The notes beneath the pieces were generated by a model. The model saw only the letters and a program-made list of their open reading frames with translations, ran no database searches and was not told the origin of the DNA. A stretch of DNA of 64,000 nucleotides, from assembly GCA_937892115.1 (NCBI GenBank), contig CALAUI010000025.1, positions 93,097 to 157,096 of the forward strand. Reading direction: 5' to 3'. Position numbers and translations under genes: made by a program. How positions within the stretch are numbered: the stretch's first letter is position 1; each line of letters begins with the position of its first letter. The DNA is from an uncultured Clostridia bacterium. GTDB lineage: Bacteria; Bacillota; Clostridia; Oscillospirales; Acutalibacteraceae. This document shows, in pieces, positions 1 to 9,123 of this stretch.

Positions 1-1
1 G

Positions 2-802
2 CTCCGTGCAGAATGCTACAAGCAGAGAATGGAAAAGGGACTTTCCTTCCTTGAATTCAACTACATGATTCTCCAGTCCTACGATTTCTATAAGCTTTAC
101 ACAGATTACGGCTGTAATCTTCAGTTCGGCGGCGACGACCAGTGGAGCAATATGCTGGGCGGCCGTGAGCTTATCCGTAAGAAGTTGGGTCTTGAAGAAA
201 ACGAGGCAAAGGCACAGTCAATGACCATCACCCTTCTTCTTAATTCCGAAGGCAAAAAGATGGGCAAGACCGTTTCGGGCGCTGTTTGGCTTGACCCCGA
301 AAAGACTTCACCCTATGAATTCTATCAGTATTGGCGCAATGTTGACGATGCCGATGTTCTTAAGTGCATCCGTATGCTCACCTTCCTTCCTCTTGAAGAA
401 ATTGACGAAATGGATAAATGGGAAGGCAGTCAGCTCAACAAGGCAAAGGAAATCCTTGCTTATGAGCTTACGAAGCTCGTTCACGGCGAAGAGGAAGCAG
501 AGAAGGCACAGGCAACCGCAAGGGCGCTTTTCGGCGGCGGTGCGAATGCAGAGAATATGCCTTCTACAAAGCTTGAGGACGCTGATTTTACAGACGGTAA
601 GATTGATATTCTCGGTATTCTCGTCAAGACCGGTATAGCAAAGTCAAGAAGCGAAGCGAGAAAGCTCTGTGAGCAGAACGCCGTTTCCGTTGATGATGAA
701 AAGGTAACCGATACCTATACTGCTTATTCAAAGCAGGCTCTTTCCGAAAAGGCAATCGTTGTCAAAAAGGGCAAAAAGACCTTCCACAAGGTTGAGGCAT
801 GA
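2..802 (+). CDS. tyrS: Tyrosyl-tRNA synthetase, 3' part (5' end outside window)
   Basis: Charges tRNA-Tyr with tyrosine in the cytoplasm (class I synthetase). The reading frame is open from base 2, so the gene begins before the window and 266 codons are visible. Seen: the end of the Rossmann-fold catalytic core, a KMSKS-type loop reading KKMGKT near bases 256-273 that precedes the GAVWLDP stretch typical of bacterial TyrRS, and a C-terminal S4-like RNA-binding domain (about bases 600-800, with KSRSEARKL). The HIGH motif lies off the window. The stop overlaps the start of the next gene by four bases, so the HAD phosphatase is probably co-translated. Confident family call. Confidence 0.95.
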   Translation, partial: LRAECYKQRMEKGLSFLEFNYMILQSYDFYKLYTDYGCNLQFGGDDQWSNMLGGRELIRKKLGLEENEAKAQSMTITLLLNSEGKKMGKTVSGAVWLDPEKTSPYEFYQYWRNVDDADVLKCIRMLTFLPLEEIDEMDKWEGSQLNKAKEILAYELTKLVHGEEEAEKAQATARALFGGGANAENMPSTKLEDADFTDGKIDILGILVKTGIAKSRSEARKLCEQNAVSVDDEKVTDTYTAYSKQALSEKAIVVKKGKKTFHKVEA

Positions 803-1587
803 GTACACAAAGCGAAATCTGTGCCCTCTTCATAGATATTGACGGTACCCTTACCGGCGATAGTCATATCATTCCCCGCAGGAATATTGATGCGATAAAT
901 GCGGTAAGAGCAATGGGACACAAGGTATTTATCAATACCGGCAGAAGCAGGGGAAACATCCCTCCCGAGGTGCTCGGTCAGGTTGAATTTGACGGTGTGC
1001 TTTCGGGTAACGGTACCATGTTCACCGTAGGAGATAAGGAATCCTTTGCGGATTGTATTCCCAAAAACGTGGTTGATATGATTGCCCGTCACATCTACGA
1101 TAATCCTCCCTTCTGGGCGGCGTTTGAGGGCGTTGACAAAAGCTGTCTCACCACCAACAGAGACAGACCGCTTGCGCCTTATCAGACTCCCGTTGCGACC
1201 TATGACGATTATGTCAGAGAGACCGCGGATGACGGTATTCAGGTGATAGCCGTCAGTAAGGACGTGGGCACGGATTATCTGGATTCCCTGTCGGATTATA
1301 TTTCGTATTTCACTTTTGACTATTATTTTGACATTGTCAGCAAGGGCAACAATAAATGCAAGTCGATGGGCAAGGTTATTGATATGCTCGGTATTGACCG
1401 TAAAAATACCTTTGCCTTCGGTGACAGTGACAATGATTATGCAATGCTTAAAAGCGCGGGCGTTGCGGTCGCAATGGCAAACGCTTCGGAGCAGGTAAAA
1501 GATATTGCCGATTTCGTATCTCTCTCCAATAAGGAGGGCGGAGTCGGTTATGCCATAGAAAAACTTATTCTGAAAGGAAGACCGTGA
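799..1587 (+). CDS. Cof-type HAD-superfamily phosphatase
   Basis: Probable cytoplasmic phosphatase of the HAD superfamily, Cof/type IIB subfamily, acting on small phosphorylated metabolites; the substrate cannot be told. 262 aa, the usual family length. Seen: motif I DIDGT at residues 13-17 (nucleophile Asp13 and acid/base Asp15), the conserved threonine of motif II in NTGRSRG about residue 49, and the metal-binding motif IV GDSDND near residue 210. The C2-type cap lies between motifs II and III. The ATG overlaps the tyrS stop by four bases, and the next gene starts two bases after its stop, so the three form one transcription unit. Confidence 0.85.
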   Translation: MSTQSEICALFIDIDGTLTGDSHIIPRRNIDAINAVRAMGHKVFINTGRSRGNIPPEVLGQVEFDGVLSGNGTMFTVGDKESFADCIPKNVVDMIARHIYDNPPFWAAFEGVDKSCLTTNRDRPLAPYQTPVATYDDYVRETADDGIQVIAVSKDVGTDYLDSLSDYISYFTFDYYFDIVSKGNNKCKSMGKVIDMLGIDRKNTFAFGDSDNDYAMLKSAGVAVAMANASEQVKDIADFVSLSNKEGGVGYAIEKLILKGRP

Positions 1588-1588
1588 A

Positions 1589-2554
1589 ATGAAAAAGGTT
1601 TGTAAGACCGCCGCAAAGGTTGCTCTCGGTGCAGGAGCAGCGTATCTTCTGGCAGGCGAAATCATGTATGAAGGTGTCATCAATATCAAGATGAATAACT
1701 TCATCCGCTCAAAAACAAACAGATTCGACAATCCCGAAATGGATTCATTCTGGGCAAATAACGAGGAACTGAAGAAGTCGGATGAATGGTTTGATTCTCA
1801 GCATGCCGGCGATACCGTTCTCTGGTCGTTCCGCCTTCGTAAAAATGTCTTTGCAAAGGTTTATTTTGCAGAAAACAAGACTCACAACTACGTACTTTTC
1901 CTTCACGGCTATACTTCAACTCACAAGAGTATGGCAGTATATCCCAAGCATTATCTTGAAATGGGCTTCAATGCCGTATGTCCTCACATGATAGGTCACG
2001 GCTCCGATTCCACCTGCTACTGCTCTATGGGCTATTACGACAGATATCTTGCTCTTGACTGGATTGATTACATTCTTTCAATTGACAAGGATGCAAAAAT
2101 CATTATTCACGGCGTGTCCATGGGCTCCGCAACTACGATGATGACGACCGGTGAGGACCTTCCCGAAAATGTTGTTGCCGCCGTTGCAGACTGCGGATAT
2201 ACCTCCTGCTGGGAGGAATATCAGGCACAGATAGGCCCCATGTTCCATCTTCCCGATTTCCCCCTGCTTTATGCCGCAAATACGGTTTCAAAGCTTCGCG
2301 GAAACTTTGATTTCAAGGAAGCCGCTCCCATCAAGGCGGTAGTCCATTCCAAAACTCCCACTCTGTTTATTCACGGTGAGCAGGACACCTTCGTTCCCTA
2401 CGAAATGATGGTACCTCTCTATGAGGCGTGCGGCGCACCCGATAAGGAAATGCTTTCCGTTCCCAATGCCACCCACGCTGCATCCGCATTCTTTGAGCCG
2501 GAAATGTATTGGAATAAAGTCAGAGAGTTTATAGGCAAGTATATTGAACTTTAA
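1589..2554 (+). CDS. Alpha/beta hydrolase, membrane-anchored or secreted
   Basis: Serine hydrolase of the alpha/beta fold, 321 aa, of the type often labelled 'alpha/beta hydrolase' or S9-like in Clostridia; the substrate is unknown. Seen: a short hydrophobic N-terminal stretch (about residues 8-23, after KKVCK) that could be a signal anchor; an oxyanion-hole motif FLHGYTS; the nucleophile elbow GVSMGS with the catalytic Ser near residue 177; a probable acidic residue in HGEQDTFVPY (about 265); and the catalytic His in NATHAA (about 294). It follows the HAD gene by one base and ends before a clear terminator, so it is the last gene of the tyrS unit. Confidence 0.82.
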   Translation: MKKVCKTAAKVALGAGAAYLLAGEIMYEGVINIKMNNFIRSKTNRFDNPEMDSFWANNEELKKSDEWFDSQHAGDTVLWSFRLRKNVFAKVYFAENKTHNYVLFLHGYTSTHKSMAVYPKHYLEMGFNAVCPHMIGHGSDSTCYCSMGYYDRYLALDWIDYILSIDKDAKIIIHGVSMGSATTMMTTGEDLPENVVAAVADCGYTSCWEEYQAQIGPMFHLPDFPLLYAANTVSKLRGNFDFKEAAPIKAVVHSKTPTLFIHGEQDTFVPYEMMVPLYEACGAPDKEMLSVPNATHAASAFFEPEMYWNKVREFIGKYIEL

Positions 2555-2566
2555 GCACAGATAATG

Positions 2567-2592
2567 AGGCACACTTTACGGTGTGCCTTTTT
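2567..2592 (+). terminator. Rho-independent terminator of the tyrS unit
   Basis: Perfect 8-bp stem AGGCACAC/GTGTGCCT (2567-2574 and 2581-2588) with a six-base loop and a run of five T. It lies 12 bases after the hydrolase stop. Confidence 0.88.
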
Positions 2593-2616
2593 GTGCCGGA
2601 TATCAGGGAGAAGCTT

Positions 2617-4299
2617 ATGCCTGCTTTACTTACGAAAATAACCGCATTCTTCACGGCAATCGTTATGCTTTTTACCGAACTTATTACGGTTTTTTATCCC
2701 CGTATTCCCGATGCAGAGCCCCTTTCCGAGCTTGAGAGATACTCAATCGCCGTAAAAAGGGATTTGCCGGATGAATTCTATGTTACATCCTCTGCCGGAT
2801 TGAGTACGGAGGAGCTTCATACCCTCGTCTGCCTTCAGGGTATCGTGGCAAAGAAAAGCCCGTGCATTTTCATAGAGGATAACTGGGCAGGCAGCAGTGA
2901 CCTTGCAGACCTTGAAAAAACGGGAAAGACTCTGATTCGTACCGATGCCGAAGGAAACAAATGGAATTTATATTCCCTTATCGGAAAGTTTTCATCCTTC
3001 ATAGCCGACGGCGGCTGTGTCCTTTGGTCGGAATCCGAATTTGCTTACTCACTCAATGTGGCGGCTGATTTTGCTTCGCTTTACGGTTGGCTTCCCGTTA
3101 CGCAAAAGGTGCTTGATAAGCTCGGCGACGGAATATTGACCGTTAAAAAGGACCTCACAAGCGAGGAAGACGGACCCGAACTTCAAAAGAAATATTACAA
3201 GCAGTTCAAAGGAAAATTCAATAAGGGCGCGGTAGTTCACGTTTCAAACAGAATGTACGGAATGAGAGACCTTGCCATTCAGCAGGGCTGGTACTGTTTC
3301 TATACCGAGGCAGACAGAGAAGGAACAGATTTCCTTAAAAAGGTGCTCGGAGATTTTGGCAGCGGCACTCACGTGCTCGGATGGGTTGAAAACGAAAAGA
3401 ACTGTGTTAAAATCATATCCCGTGCCGGCTGTTCAATCTGCCCCATGGATTTCTGCAGGAATACAAGCTATCTTTCTCAGATTGAGATTCCCGTTTCCGC
3501 ACAGAAAAAAACGGCGGTCGCTCACAGCGATGAATCAAAACATTACGTGTGTCTTTTGTTTTCCGACGGAGATAATATTCAATGGCTGATGAACGGCTAC
3601 GGCGAATACTACGATAAAATACGTAATTGTGACGATGTGAATATCAGCTGGACCTTTTCACCCTCTCTTTATGAATTTGATCCGTTTATGCATAACAGAG
3701 TGTATGAAGCGGCAGGCGAAAACAATTATTTCGTCAGCGGTCCGTCCGGAGCGGCATACGCAAATCCCTCTGTATTCAGAAAAAGCGCTTTGGCGGATTT
3801 TTCAAAAGAAACCGCGGCGGCTATGCTCAGAAGCAATCAGAGAATCATCACCGTTCTTGATGATTATTATCCCCGCAGTCAGGCGGATATTCTCTATTCT
3901 CTCGGTTGGTTTTCAAGATATGATAATATTGACGGAGGTCTGCTTTTCCTTGATCCCGACAGATACGAAGCGGGCAGGGGACGAATCTGGTTCAGCAATG
4001 ACAAGCCCTTCATCAGCACCCGCCTTTCCCTTTGGAACAGTGACGGCTATGACGGTGCGACAGATGAATGGCTTAAGGAGCAGGCGGATATTATCAACGG
4101 CTATCCCGTTGACATTCACAGCGTAAACGGATATTCGCTTATCTGCGTCCATGCCTGGACAATGAAAACCTCCTCAATACGTAAATTTGTTGACTGTCTC
4201 GGCGATAATGTGGAAATCCTTTCTGCCGGAGATTTCATAGAAACGATTTCAGCAAACGTACCACACAAAAACGCGGTACCCGTTACCGCTTATCAATAA
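2617..4299 (+). CDS. GxGYxYP-type putative glycoside hydrolase, membrane-anchored
   Basis: Resembles the GxGYxYP family (putative glycoside hydrolases, activity not established). 560 aa from the ATG at 2617, which has AGGGAG six bases upstream; the frame is open further upstream (to 2581), but that part runs through the preceding terminator stem and is not used. Seen: an N-terminal hydrophobic segment (about residues 6-26) acting as signal or anchor; an N-terminal domain with SELERY and LQGIVAKK; and the hallmark LLFSDGDNIQW stretch near residue 315 followed by WTFSPSL and a DDYYPRS motif. An MFS carrier follows after 12 bases, suggesting extracellular cleavage and uptake of a glycan product. 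Family call is good; activity is inference. Confidence 0.75.
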   Translation: MPALLTKITAFFTAIVMLFTELITVFYPRIPDAEPLSELERYSIAVKRDLPDEFYVTSSAGLSTEELHTLVCLQGIVAKKSPCIFIEDNWAGSSDLADLEKTGKTLIRTDAEGNKWNLYSLIGKFSSFIADGGCVLWSESEFAYSLNVAADFASLYGWLPVTQKVLDKLGDGILTVKKDLTSEEDGPELQKKYYKQFKGKFNKGAVVHVSNRMYGMRDLAIQQGWYCFYTEADREGTDFLKKVLGDFGSGTHVLGWVENEKNCVKIISRAGCSICPMDFCRNTSYLSQIEIPVSAQKKTAVAHSDESKHYVCLLFSDGDNIQWLMNGYGEYYDKIRNCDDVNISWTFSPSLYEFDPFMHNRVYEAAGENNYFVSGPSGAAYANPSVFRKSALADFSKETAAAMLRSNQRIITVLDDYYPRSQADILYSLGWFSRYDNIDGGLLFLDPDRYEAGRGRIWFSNDKPFISTRLSLWNSDGYDGATDEWLKEQADIINGYPVDIHSVNGYSLICVHAWTMKTSSIRKFVDCLGDNVEILSAGDFIETISANVPHKNAVPVTAYQ

Positions 4300-4311
4300 G
4301 GAGTTTATATA

Positions 4312-5670
4312 ATGGAAAAAAGTAAGAAATTAGGCGCCCGCCTCACCTTCAATCTTATCCTTTTCGGACTTATGGGACAGATTGCGTGGGCGGTTGAGAA
4401 TCAGTTTTTCAATACCTTCCTCTTCAATGACGTGGGCGGAACTCCCAAGGATATCTCCCACATGGTTGCATGGAGTGCCGTTGCCGCGGTGCTTACCACC
4501 CTCATAATGGGTACTCTTTCCGATAAGGTAAATAAGAGAAAGCTCTTTATCTGCGGCGGTTACATCTTCTGGGGCTTCACGGTTATCGCTTTTGCATTCA
4601 TTACAAGAGAAAATATAGCTTCCCTTCTGGGACTTGACGATAAGGAACGCATCAGAATCATGACCGTCAATGCGGTTATTATTATGGACTGCCTTATGAC
4701 CTTCATGGGCTCAACCGGTAACGATGCGGCGTTCAATGCGTGGGTAACGGATATTACCTGCGACGAAAACAGAGCCACCACCGAGAGTATTCTCTCTCTT
4801 GTCGGCGTGTTCGCCATGGTTGCCGTAACGGTCGCATTTCCCATGTGTGCCGAGGGCTTCGGCTATCCCGTCTGCTTTGAGGCACTTGGCGGTCTCGTAA
4901 TCCTCTGCGGTGTTATCGGTCTGTTTACGGTCAAGGATTCACTCAGCGGCGAAAAGAAAGAGAGCAATTTCTTCGGCGACCTTGTTTACGGCTTCAGGCC
5001 CTCCGTTGTAAAGGATAACAAGCCCCTTTACCTTGCACTTGCTTCCGTAGGCGTTTACAATATCGCGGTGCAGTGCTTCTTCCCTTATATCTTCATTTAT
5101 CTTCAGCATCATCTCGGTTTTGATTTCAATAAAATCGGCGAGGCACTTACTCCTGCAACTATCGGCATTGCCGTCGTTGCCGTAATCGCCGTTGTAGTAG
5201 GTCTTATCTTAATCGGTAAGCTGATTGATAAATTCGGCAAGGCACTTTTCGTATTCCCCACCATCGTTATCTTCGTTGCGGGACTTACCTTTGCTTTCTT
5301 TGCAAAATCTCTCGGTGTATTTGCTCTTGCCGCCATTCCCGTGCTTGTCGGCTACGGTCTTCTTATGATTATCCTCAATGCCGCAGTGCGTGATTTTACC
5401 CCCGAAGACAAGGTAGGTCAGTTCCAGGGTATCAGAATGATATTCCAGGTGCTTCTTCCCATGGTCATCGGACCGGCTATCGGCAATTTCGTTATTGAAA
5501 AATTCGCGGACGGTACCTATACCAATGATTACGGTGAAATCGTAAACGTTCCCGTTCCCGCCATCTTCCTTGCTTCGGCAATCGTATCGGTTGTAATTCT
5601 CATCCCCGTTATTGCCCTTCGTAAAACCTGGCAGGCAAAGGCAGATGAGCTTAAGCAGGCAAATAAATAA
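4312..5670 (+). CDS. MFS transporter (GPH/SLC45-like sugar carrier)
   Basis: Integral membrane secondary transporter, 452 aa with about twelve hydrophobic segments. Seen: the N-terminal AVENQFFNTFLFN region and GTLSDKVNKRK (the MFS loop 2-3 motif D-K-x-N-K-R-K), as in glycoside-pentoside-hexuronide and SLC45-like carriers of Clostridia, and a second related half starting near residue 235 with GKLIDKFGK. Likely moves a sugar or glycoside with a cation; the substrate is unknown. It sits 12 bases after the GxGYxYP gene behind a good RBS (AAGGAG), so the pair is probably one operon, and it ends at a strong bidirectional terminator. Confidence 0.8.
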   Translation: MEKSKKLGARLTFNLILFGLMGQIAWAVENQFFNTFLFNDVGGTPKDISHMVAWSAVAAVLTTLIMGTLSDKVNKRKLFICGGYIFWGFTVIAFAFITRENIASLLGLDDKERIRIMTVNAVIIMDCLMTFMGSTGNDAAFNAWVTDITCDENRATTESILSLVGVFAMVAVTVAFPMCAEGFGYPVCFEALGGLVILCGVIGLFTVKDSLSGEKKESNFFGDLVYGFRPSVVKDNKPLYLALASVGVYNIAVQCFFPYIFIYLQHHLGFDFNKIGEALTPATIGIAVVAVIAVVVGLILIGKLIDKFGKALFVFPTIVIFVAGLTFAFFAKSLGVFALAAIPVLVGYGLLMIILNAAVRDFTPEDKVGQFQGIRMIFQVLLPMVIGPAIGNFVIEKFADGTYTNDYGEIVNVPVPAIFLASAIVSVVILIPVIALRKTWQAKADELKQANK

Positions 5671-5688
5671 TCACCATACAAAAATATA

Positions 5689-5724
5689 CCCGCCGGAGAG
5701 CATAAACTCTCCGGCGGGCTTTTT
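5689..5724 (+). terminator. Strong terminator between convergent genes
   Basis: Perfect 12-bp stem (5689-5700 and 5707-5718) rich in GC, six-base loop, followed by CTTTTT. It stands between the convergent MFS and TtcA-like genes; A-rich sequence on the left side lets it work in both directions. Confidence 0.93.
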
Positions 5725-5725
5725 A

Positions 5726-6436
5726 TCAATATCCGTTTATTTCTTTCTTTTGCATTGCGGCAAGTATCTTGCTCCTTACGTTGCCGTATTTCTTTTCAAG
5801 TGACGAAAGAAACTGCTTTACTTCCTCTCTCTCGGTGACTCCGTCCGCAGGGCAGGAGCTTGCCTTTACGGGCAGATTTTCCTTTCTTGCCACTCTTGCA
5901 CAGTCGCTTTCCCTCGCGAAAATCATCGGTCTTATTACCGTAATATCCGCCTTTGACAGATAGGTTACGGGCATAAAGCAGTCAAGAGTGCCGCCGTTGA
6001 ACAGATTCATTATAAACGTTTCCGCTACGTCATCAAGGTGATGACCCAGAGCCAGCTTGTTGCAGCCGAGCTCCTTTGCGGCATTGTTCAGTGCACCCCT
6101 TCTCATCTTTGAACAGAGTGAGCAGGGATTTTTTTCTTTTCTCACGTCAAATATCAGACTTGAAAGATTGGTCGGCTTTACGGTATATTCCACGCCAAGC
6201 TTGTCGCAGAGCTGTTTTATTTCGCTGAAATCTCCGTCCTTGTCACCGAAACGCATATCCAGGGAAATTGCGACGATTTCATATTTTTTCGGATAGAAAT
6301 CCCGCATCTTTGCCATACCGCAGAGCAAAGCAAGAGAATCCTTGCCGCCGCTGACTCCGACGGCGATTCTGTCGCCCTCTTCAATCATTTCGTATTGCTG
6401 TGAGGCGGCACGCATATATCCAAGTAATTTCTGCAT
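5726..6436 (-). CDS. TtcA-like PP-loop ATPase (tRNA thiolation)
   Basis: PP-loop ATP pyrophosphatase related to TtcA, which makes 2-thiocytidine in tRNA; this shorter 236-aa form is common in Clostridia and its exact nucleoside is not proven. Seen: PP-loop SGGKDS at residues 29-34; a CxxC pair in NPCSLCSKMRRG (about 105-112) that in TtcA binds an Fe-S cluster; GHHLDDVAETF near residue 132; and a further Cys late in the protein (SSCPADG). ATG follows GGAG. It begins two bases after the ymdB stop, so the two are one operon read from the promoter at 7241-7269. Confidence 0.83.
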   Translation of the reverse strand: MQKLLGYMRAASQQYEMIEEGDRIAVGVSGGKDSLALLCGMAKMRDFYPKKYEIVAISLDMRFGDKDGDFSEIKQLCDKLGVEYTVKPTNLSSLIFDVRKEKNPCSLCSKMRRGALNNAAKELGCNKLALGHHLDDVAETFIMNLFNGGTLDCFMPVTYLSKADITVIRPMIFARESDCARVARKENLPVKASSCPADGVTEREEVKQFLSSLEKKYGNVRSKILAAMQKKEINGY

Positions 6437-6438
6437 TT

Positions 6439-7206
6439 TTACTCCACACAGACACTTTCTATGCCGACGCAGGTGCCTGTTTGCTCGTCAATATCAAATA
6501 TACATCCCCACATTGAGCAGGGGCCGTCAGCCGTTTCAAATCTTGCGGGCATACCCGTTCTGAGCCATCTGACGGAGGTGTCCGCCTTGATGCCGAGAAT
6601 GGAATTTTTGGGGCCCGTCATACCGATATCCGTAATGAATCCCGTGCCGCAGGGCAGGATTTTCGCGTCTGCGGTGGCAACGTGAGTATGAGTACCGAAT
6701 ACCGCGGAAACCTTACCGTCAAGGTAACTTCCCATTGCACCCTTTTCTGCGGTCGCCTCTGCGTGAAAATCAACGATTTTGATTTTGCAGTCAACCTCGT
6801 CGAGTATTCTGTCCATTGTTTCAAAGGGATTGTCGCAGTCGTCCATATATACTCTGCCGGAAAGGTTGATAACACAGATCCTCGTTCTGCCCAGGTCAAC
6901 GATTTCCCAACCCCTGCCGGGAGCTTCTCTGTGAAAATTTGCGGGACGGATTATTCCGCTTCTTGTATCGAGGTAATCGTAGATTTCTCTTCTGCGGAAT
7001 ACATGATTGCCGGTTGTGATGAAATCAACTCCGCTGTCAAAAAGATAATCTGCGGAGTGGGGGAGAATGCCGTTGCCGACCGCGGAATTTTCACCGTTTG
7101 CGATTACGAAATCAATTCCCTTCACTTTTTTGAATGAGGGCAGCTTTTCTCTGAGAAATTCACAGCCCTTGTCGGATACAACGTCGCCGATTGCAAAAAT
7201 AATCAT
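6439..7206 (-). CDS. ymdB: YmdB-family metallophosphoesterase
   Basis: Member of the TIGR00282/YmdB family, a cytoplasmic di-metal phosphodiesterase that in Bacillus hydrolyses 2',3'-cyclic AMP and affects biofilm and mRNA levels. 255 aa, normal length. Seen: GDVVSDKG near residue 7 (first metal Asp), ANGENSA (about 36), TTGNHVF (about 65) and HAEATAEKGA and GTHTHVATAD near residues 148-180, which supply the metal ligands. Adjacent to rny but with its own promoter; the rny terminator lies between. Downstream it is coupled to the TtcA-like gene. Confidence 0.92.
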   Translation of the reverse strand: MIIFAIGDVVSDKGCEFLREKLPSFKKVKGIDFVIANGENSAVGNGILPHSADYLFDSGVDFITTGNHVFRRREIYDYLDTRSGIIRPANFHREAPGRGWEIVDLGRTRICVINLSGRVYMDDCDNPFETMDRILDEVDCKIKIVDFHAEATAEKGAMGSYLDGKVSAVFGTHTHVATADAKILPCGTGFITDIGMTGPKNSILGIKADTSVRWLRTGMPARFETADGPCSMWGCIFDIDEQTGTCVGIESVCVE

Positions 7207-7240
7207 AATATCATCTTTCTAATTTGTCGTTTGCCCGATT

Positions 7241-7269
7241 ATTTTATGATATTTGTACCTTTCTGTCAA
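7241..7269 (-). promoter_or_regulatory. Promoter of ymdB and the TtcA-like gene
   Basis: On the minus strand TTGACA (7264-7269), a 17-base spacer and TAAAAT (7241-7246), 35 bases upstream of the ymdB start. Sigma-A type by consensus. Confidence 0.78.
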
Positions 7270-7305
7270 GGCGTAATTATCGGATACCGTTAAAATCATT
7301 CACAT

Positions 7306-7347
7306 AAAAAATATCCGCCGGAGAGGAGAGAATCCTCTTCGGCGGGG
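7306..7347 (-). terminator. Terminator of rny
   Basis: On the minus strand a stem CCGCCG-A-AGAG / CTCT-C-CGGCGG (one mismatch), followed by ATATTTTTT. It begins about a dozen bases after the rny stop. Confidence 0.82.
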
Positions 7348-7358
7348 TTGATGTTTTA

Positions 7359-8915
7359 TTATTTTGCTATGCCGAAAGCGCGGGTCTCTCTGATGAGATT
7401 GACCTTGATTTCACCGGGATAATCCATGGTGTTTTCAATCTTTTCGGCGATTTCTTTTGCAAGGAGTACCATTCTGTCGTCGGAAACCGTTTCGGGCTTG
7501 ACGATGATTCTGACCTCACGGCCTGCCTGGATTGCAAATGAACGGTCAACGCCTTCAAATGAAGTGGCGATGTCTTCAAGAGCTTCAAGTCTCTTGATGT
7601 AGTTCTGAAGATCCTCTCTTCTTGCACCGGGTCTTGCGGCGGAAATGGCATCAGCCGCCTGAACGAGAATCGCAACCGTGCTCTTGGGCTCTACGTTGCC
7701 GTGATGAGCTTCAATAGCGTTGAGAATAAGGTCGTTTTCTCTGTATCTCTTTGCAAACTCGGCACCCAGAGCAACGTGGGTACCTTCCATCTCGTGGTCA
7801 AGTGCCTTGCCGATATCATGAAGAAGACCGGCTCTCTTTGCACTCTTTACGTCGGCACCGAGCTCTGATGCCATAAGACCTGCGATATAGGAAACCTCAA
7901 GCGAATGGTTAAGTACGTTCTGACCGTAGCTGGTACGGTATCTCAGCTTACCGAGAAGCTTTACGATTTCGGGGTTGACGTTGTTGACACCTGCATCAAT
8001 GAGAGCTCTCTCACCGGTCTGCTTGATTGTCTGTTCAACCTCTTTCTTTGCCTTCTCATAAAGCTCTTCAATTCTGGCGGGATGGATTCTGCCGTCCTGG
8101 ATGAGCTTCTCAATGGTAAGTCTTGCTACCTCTCTTCTTACGGGGTCAAACGAGGAAATGGTAATTACTTCGGGAGTGTCGTCAATAATAAGGGAAACAC
8201 CGGTAATCATTTCAAGGGTACGTACGTTTCTGCCCTCTCTGCCGATGATTCTGCCCTTCATTTCGTCGTTGGGCAGGGGAACTACGGAAACAGTCGCCTC
8301 GCTGGCGTGGTCAGCGGCACAGCGCTGGATTGCGGTGGTGATAATCTCTCTTGCAAGGTTATCCGCCTCGTCCTTTGTTCTCTGTTCAACCTCCTGAATC
8401 CTCAGGGCTTTTTCGTGGTCAAGCTTGTCATCAAGCTTGCTGATAATGTAGGATTTTGCCTGTTCCTGTGAAAAACCGGAAATTCTTTCAAGCATTTCAA
8501 GCTCGCTGTTTTTCATGCGCTCAACTTCTTCAAGCTTTGCATCTGCGTTCTTGATTTTGCCCTCAAGAACTTCTTCCTTCTTTTCAAGGGTCTCGGTTTT
8601 CTTTTCAAGGGTTTCTTCCTTCTGGGTTATGCGGCGTTCCAGTCTCTGTACCTCGGAACGTCTTTCACGAAGCTCTTTTTCGGTTTCTGTCCTCTGTTTG
8701 TGAATCTCATCCTTTGCTTCGAGAATTGCTTCTTTTTTCTTTGCTTCGGATGCTGCGATGGCATCGGAAAGGATTTTGTTGGCTTCTTTTTCAGCTGAGC
8801 CGATAGCTGCTTCGGCAACCTTTTTTCTGTGCTGACCGCCGATTATGAATCCGATGATACCGCCGATTATGAGAGCAGCAGCCGCTGCAATTACGGGAAC
8901 TAAAAATGCGGGCAT
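7359..8915 (-). CDS. rny: Ribonuclease Y
   Basis: Membrane-anchored endoribonuclease that starts bulk mRNA decay in Firmicutes. 518 aa, the usual size. Seen: N-terminal transmembrane helix (about residues 4-24), a long charged coiled coil (about 30-160), a KH RNA-binding domain (about 208-270, with GRIIGREGRN), and the HD domain with HSLEVSYIAG and the metal-binding HD pair in LLHDIGKALDHE near residue 362. ATG is preceded by AAAGGAGG. It stands alone between its own promoter and terminator, divergent from thrS. Confidence 0.97.
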   Translation of the reverse strand: MPAFLVPVIAAAAALIIGGIIGFIIGGQHRKKVAEAAIGSAEKEANKILSDAIAASEAKKKEAILEAKDEIHKQRTETEKELRERRSEVQRLERRITQKEETLEKKTETLEKKEEVLEGKIKNADAKLEEVERMKNSELEMLERISGFSQEQAKSYIISKLDDKLDHEKALRIQEVEQRTKDEADNLAREIITTAIQRCAADHASEATVSVVPLPNDEMKGRIIGREGRNVRTLEMITGVSLIIDDTPEVITISSFDPVRREVARLTIEKLIQDGRIHPARIEELYEKAKKEVEQTIKQTGERALIDAGVNNVNPEIVKLLGKLRYRTSYGQNVLNHSLEVSYIAGLMASELGADVKSAKRAGLLHDIGKALDHEMEGTHVALGAEFAKRYRENDLILNAIEAHHGNVEPKSTVAILVQAADAISAARPGARREDLQNYIKRLEALEDIATSFEGVDRSFAIQAGREVRIIVKPETVSDDRMVLLAKEIAEKIENTMDYPGEIKVNLIRETRAFGIAK

Positions 8916-9028
8916 TTTTTGCCTCCTTTCAGATTTTGTGAGTGCGGTTATCCGCTTTATCGTATTGAAGTAAAAAATTCAATAATGATGCATATCAAGA
9001 TATAGTATCCATAAAACACCACATTGCT

Positions 9029-9057
9029 ATATTATACTAATTGTGGTATATTGTCAA
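9029..9057 (-). promoter_or_regulatory. Promoter of rny
   Basis: Minus strand TTGACA (9052-9057), 17-base spacer, TAATAT (9029-9034), with TATAAT overlapping two bases upstream. It leaves an untranslated leader of about 100 bases before rny. Confidence 0.75.
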
Positions 9058-9088
9058 GCAATTTCTGTATATTTTGTGCAATTTATTG

Positions 9089-9117
9089 TTGACAATCCCA
9101 ACATATAGTGATAATAT
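9089..9117 (+). promoter_or_regulatory. Promoter of the thrS T-box leader
   Basis: TTGACA (9089-9094), exactly 17 bases, TAATAT (9112-9117). The predicted start near 9124 begins the T-box leader. It is divergent from the rny promoter; the two -35 boxes are about 31 bases apart. Confidence 0.82.
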
Positions 9118-9123
9118 ATCACC

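Noticed and set aside
724..1731. 335-codon open frame antisense to the HAD gene
   Set aside because: Shadow of the real gene; no RBS and no domain; the HAD motifs are clear in the other strand.
7359..8915. ymdB and rny as one operon
   Set aside because: A terminator follows rny and a full promoter precedes ymdB, so they look like two units despite being adjacent.
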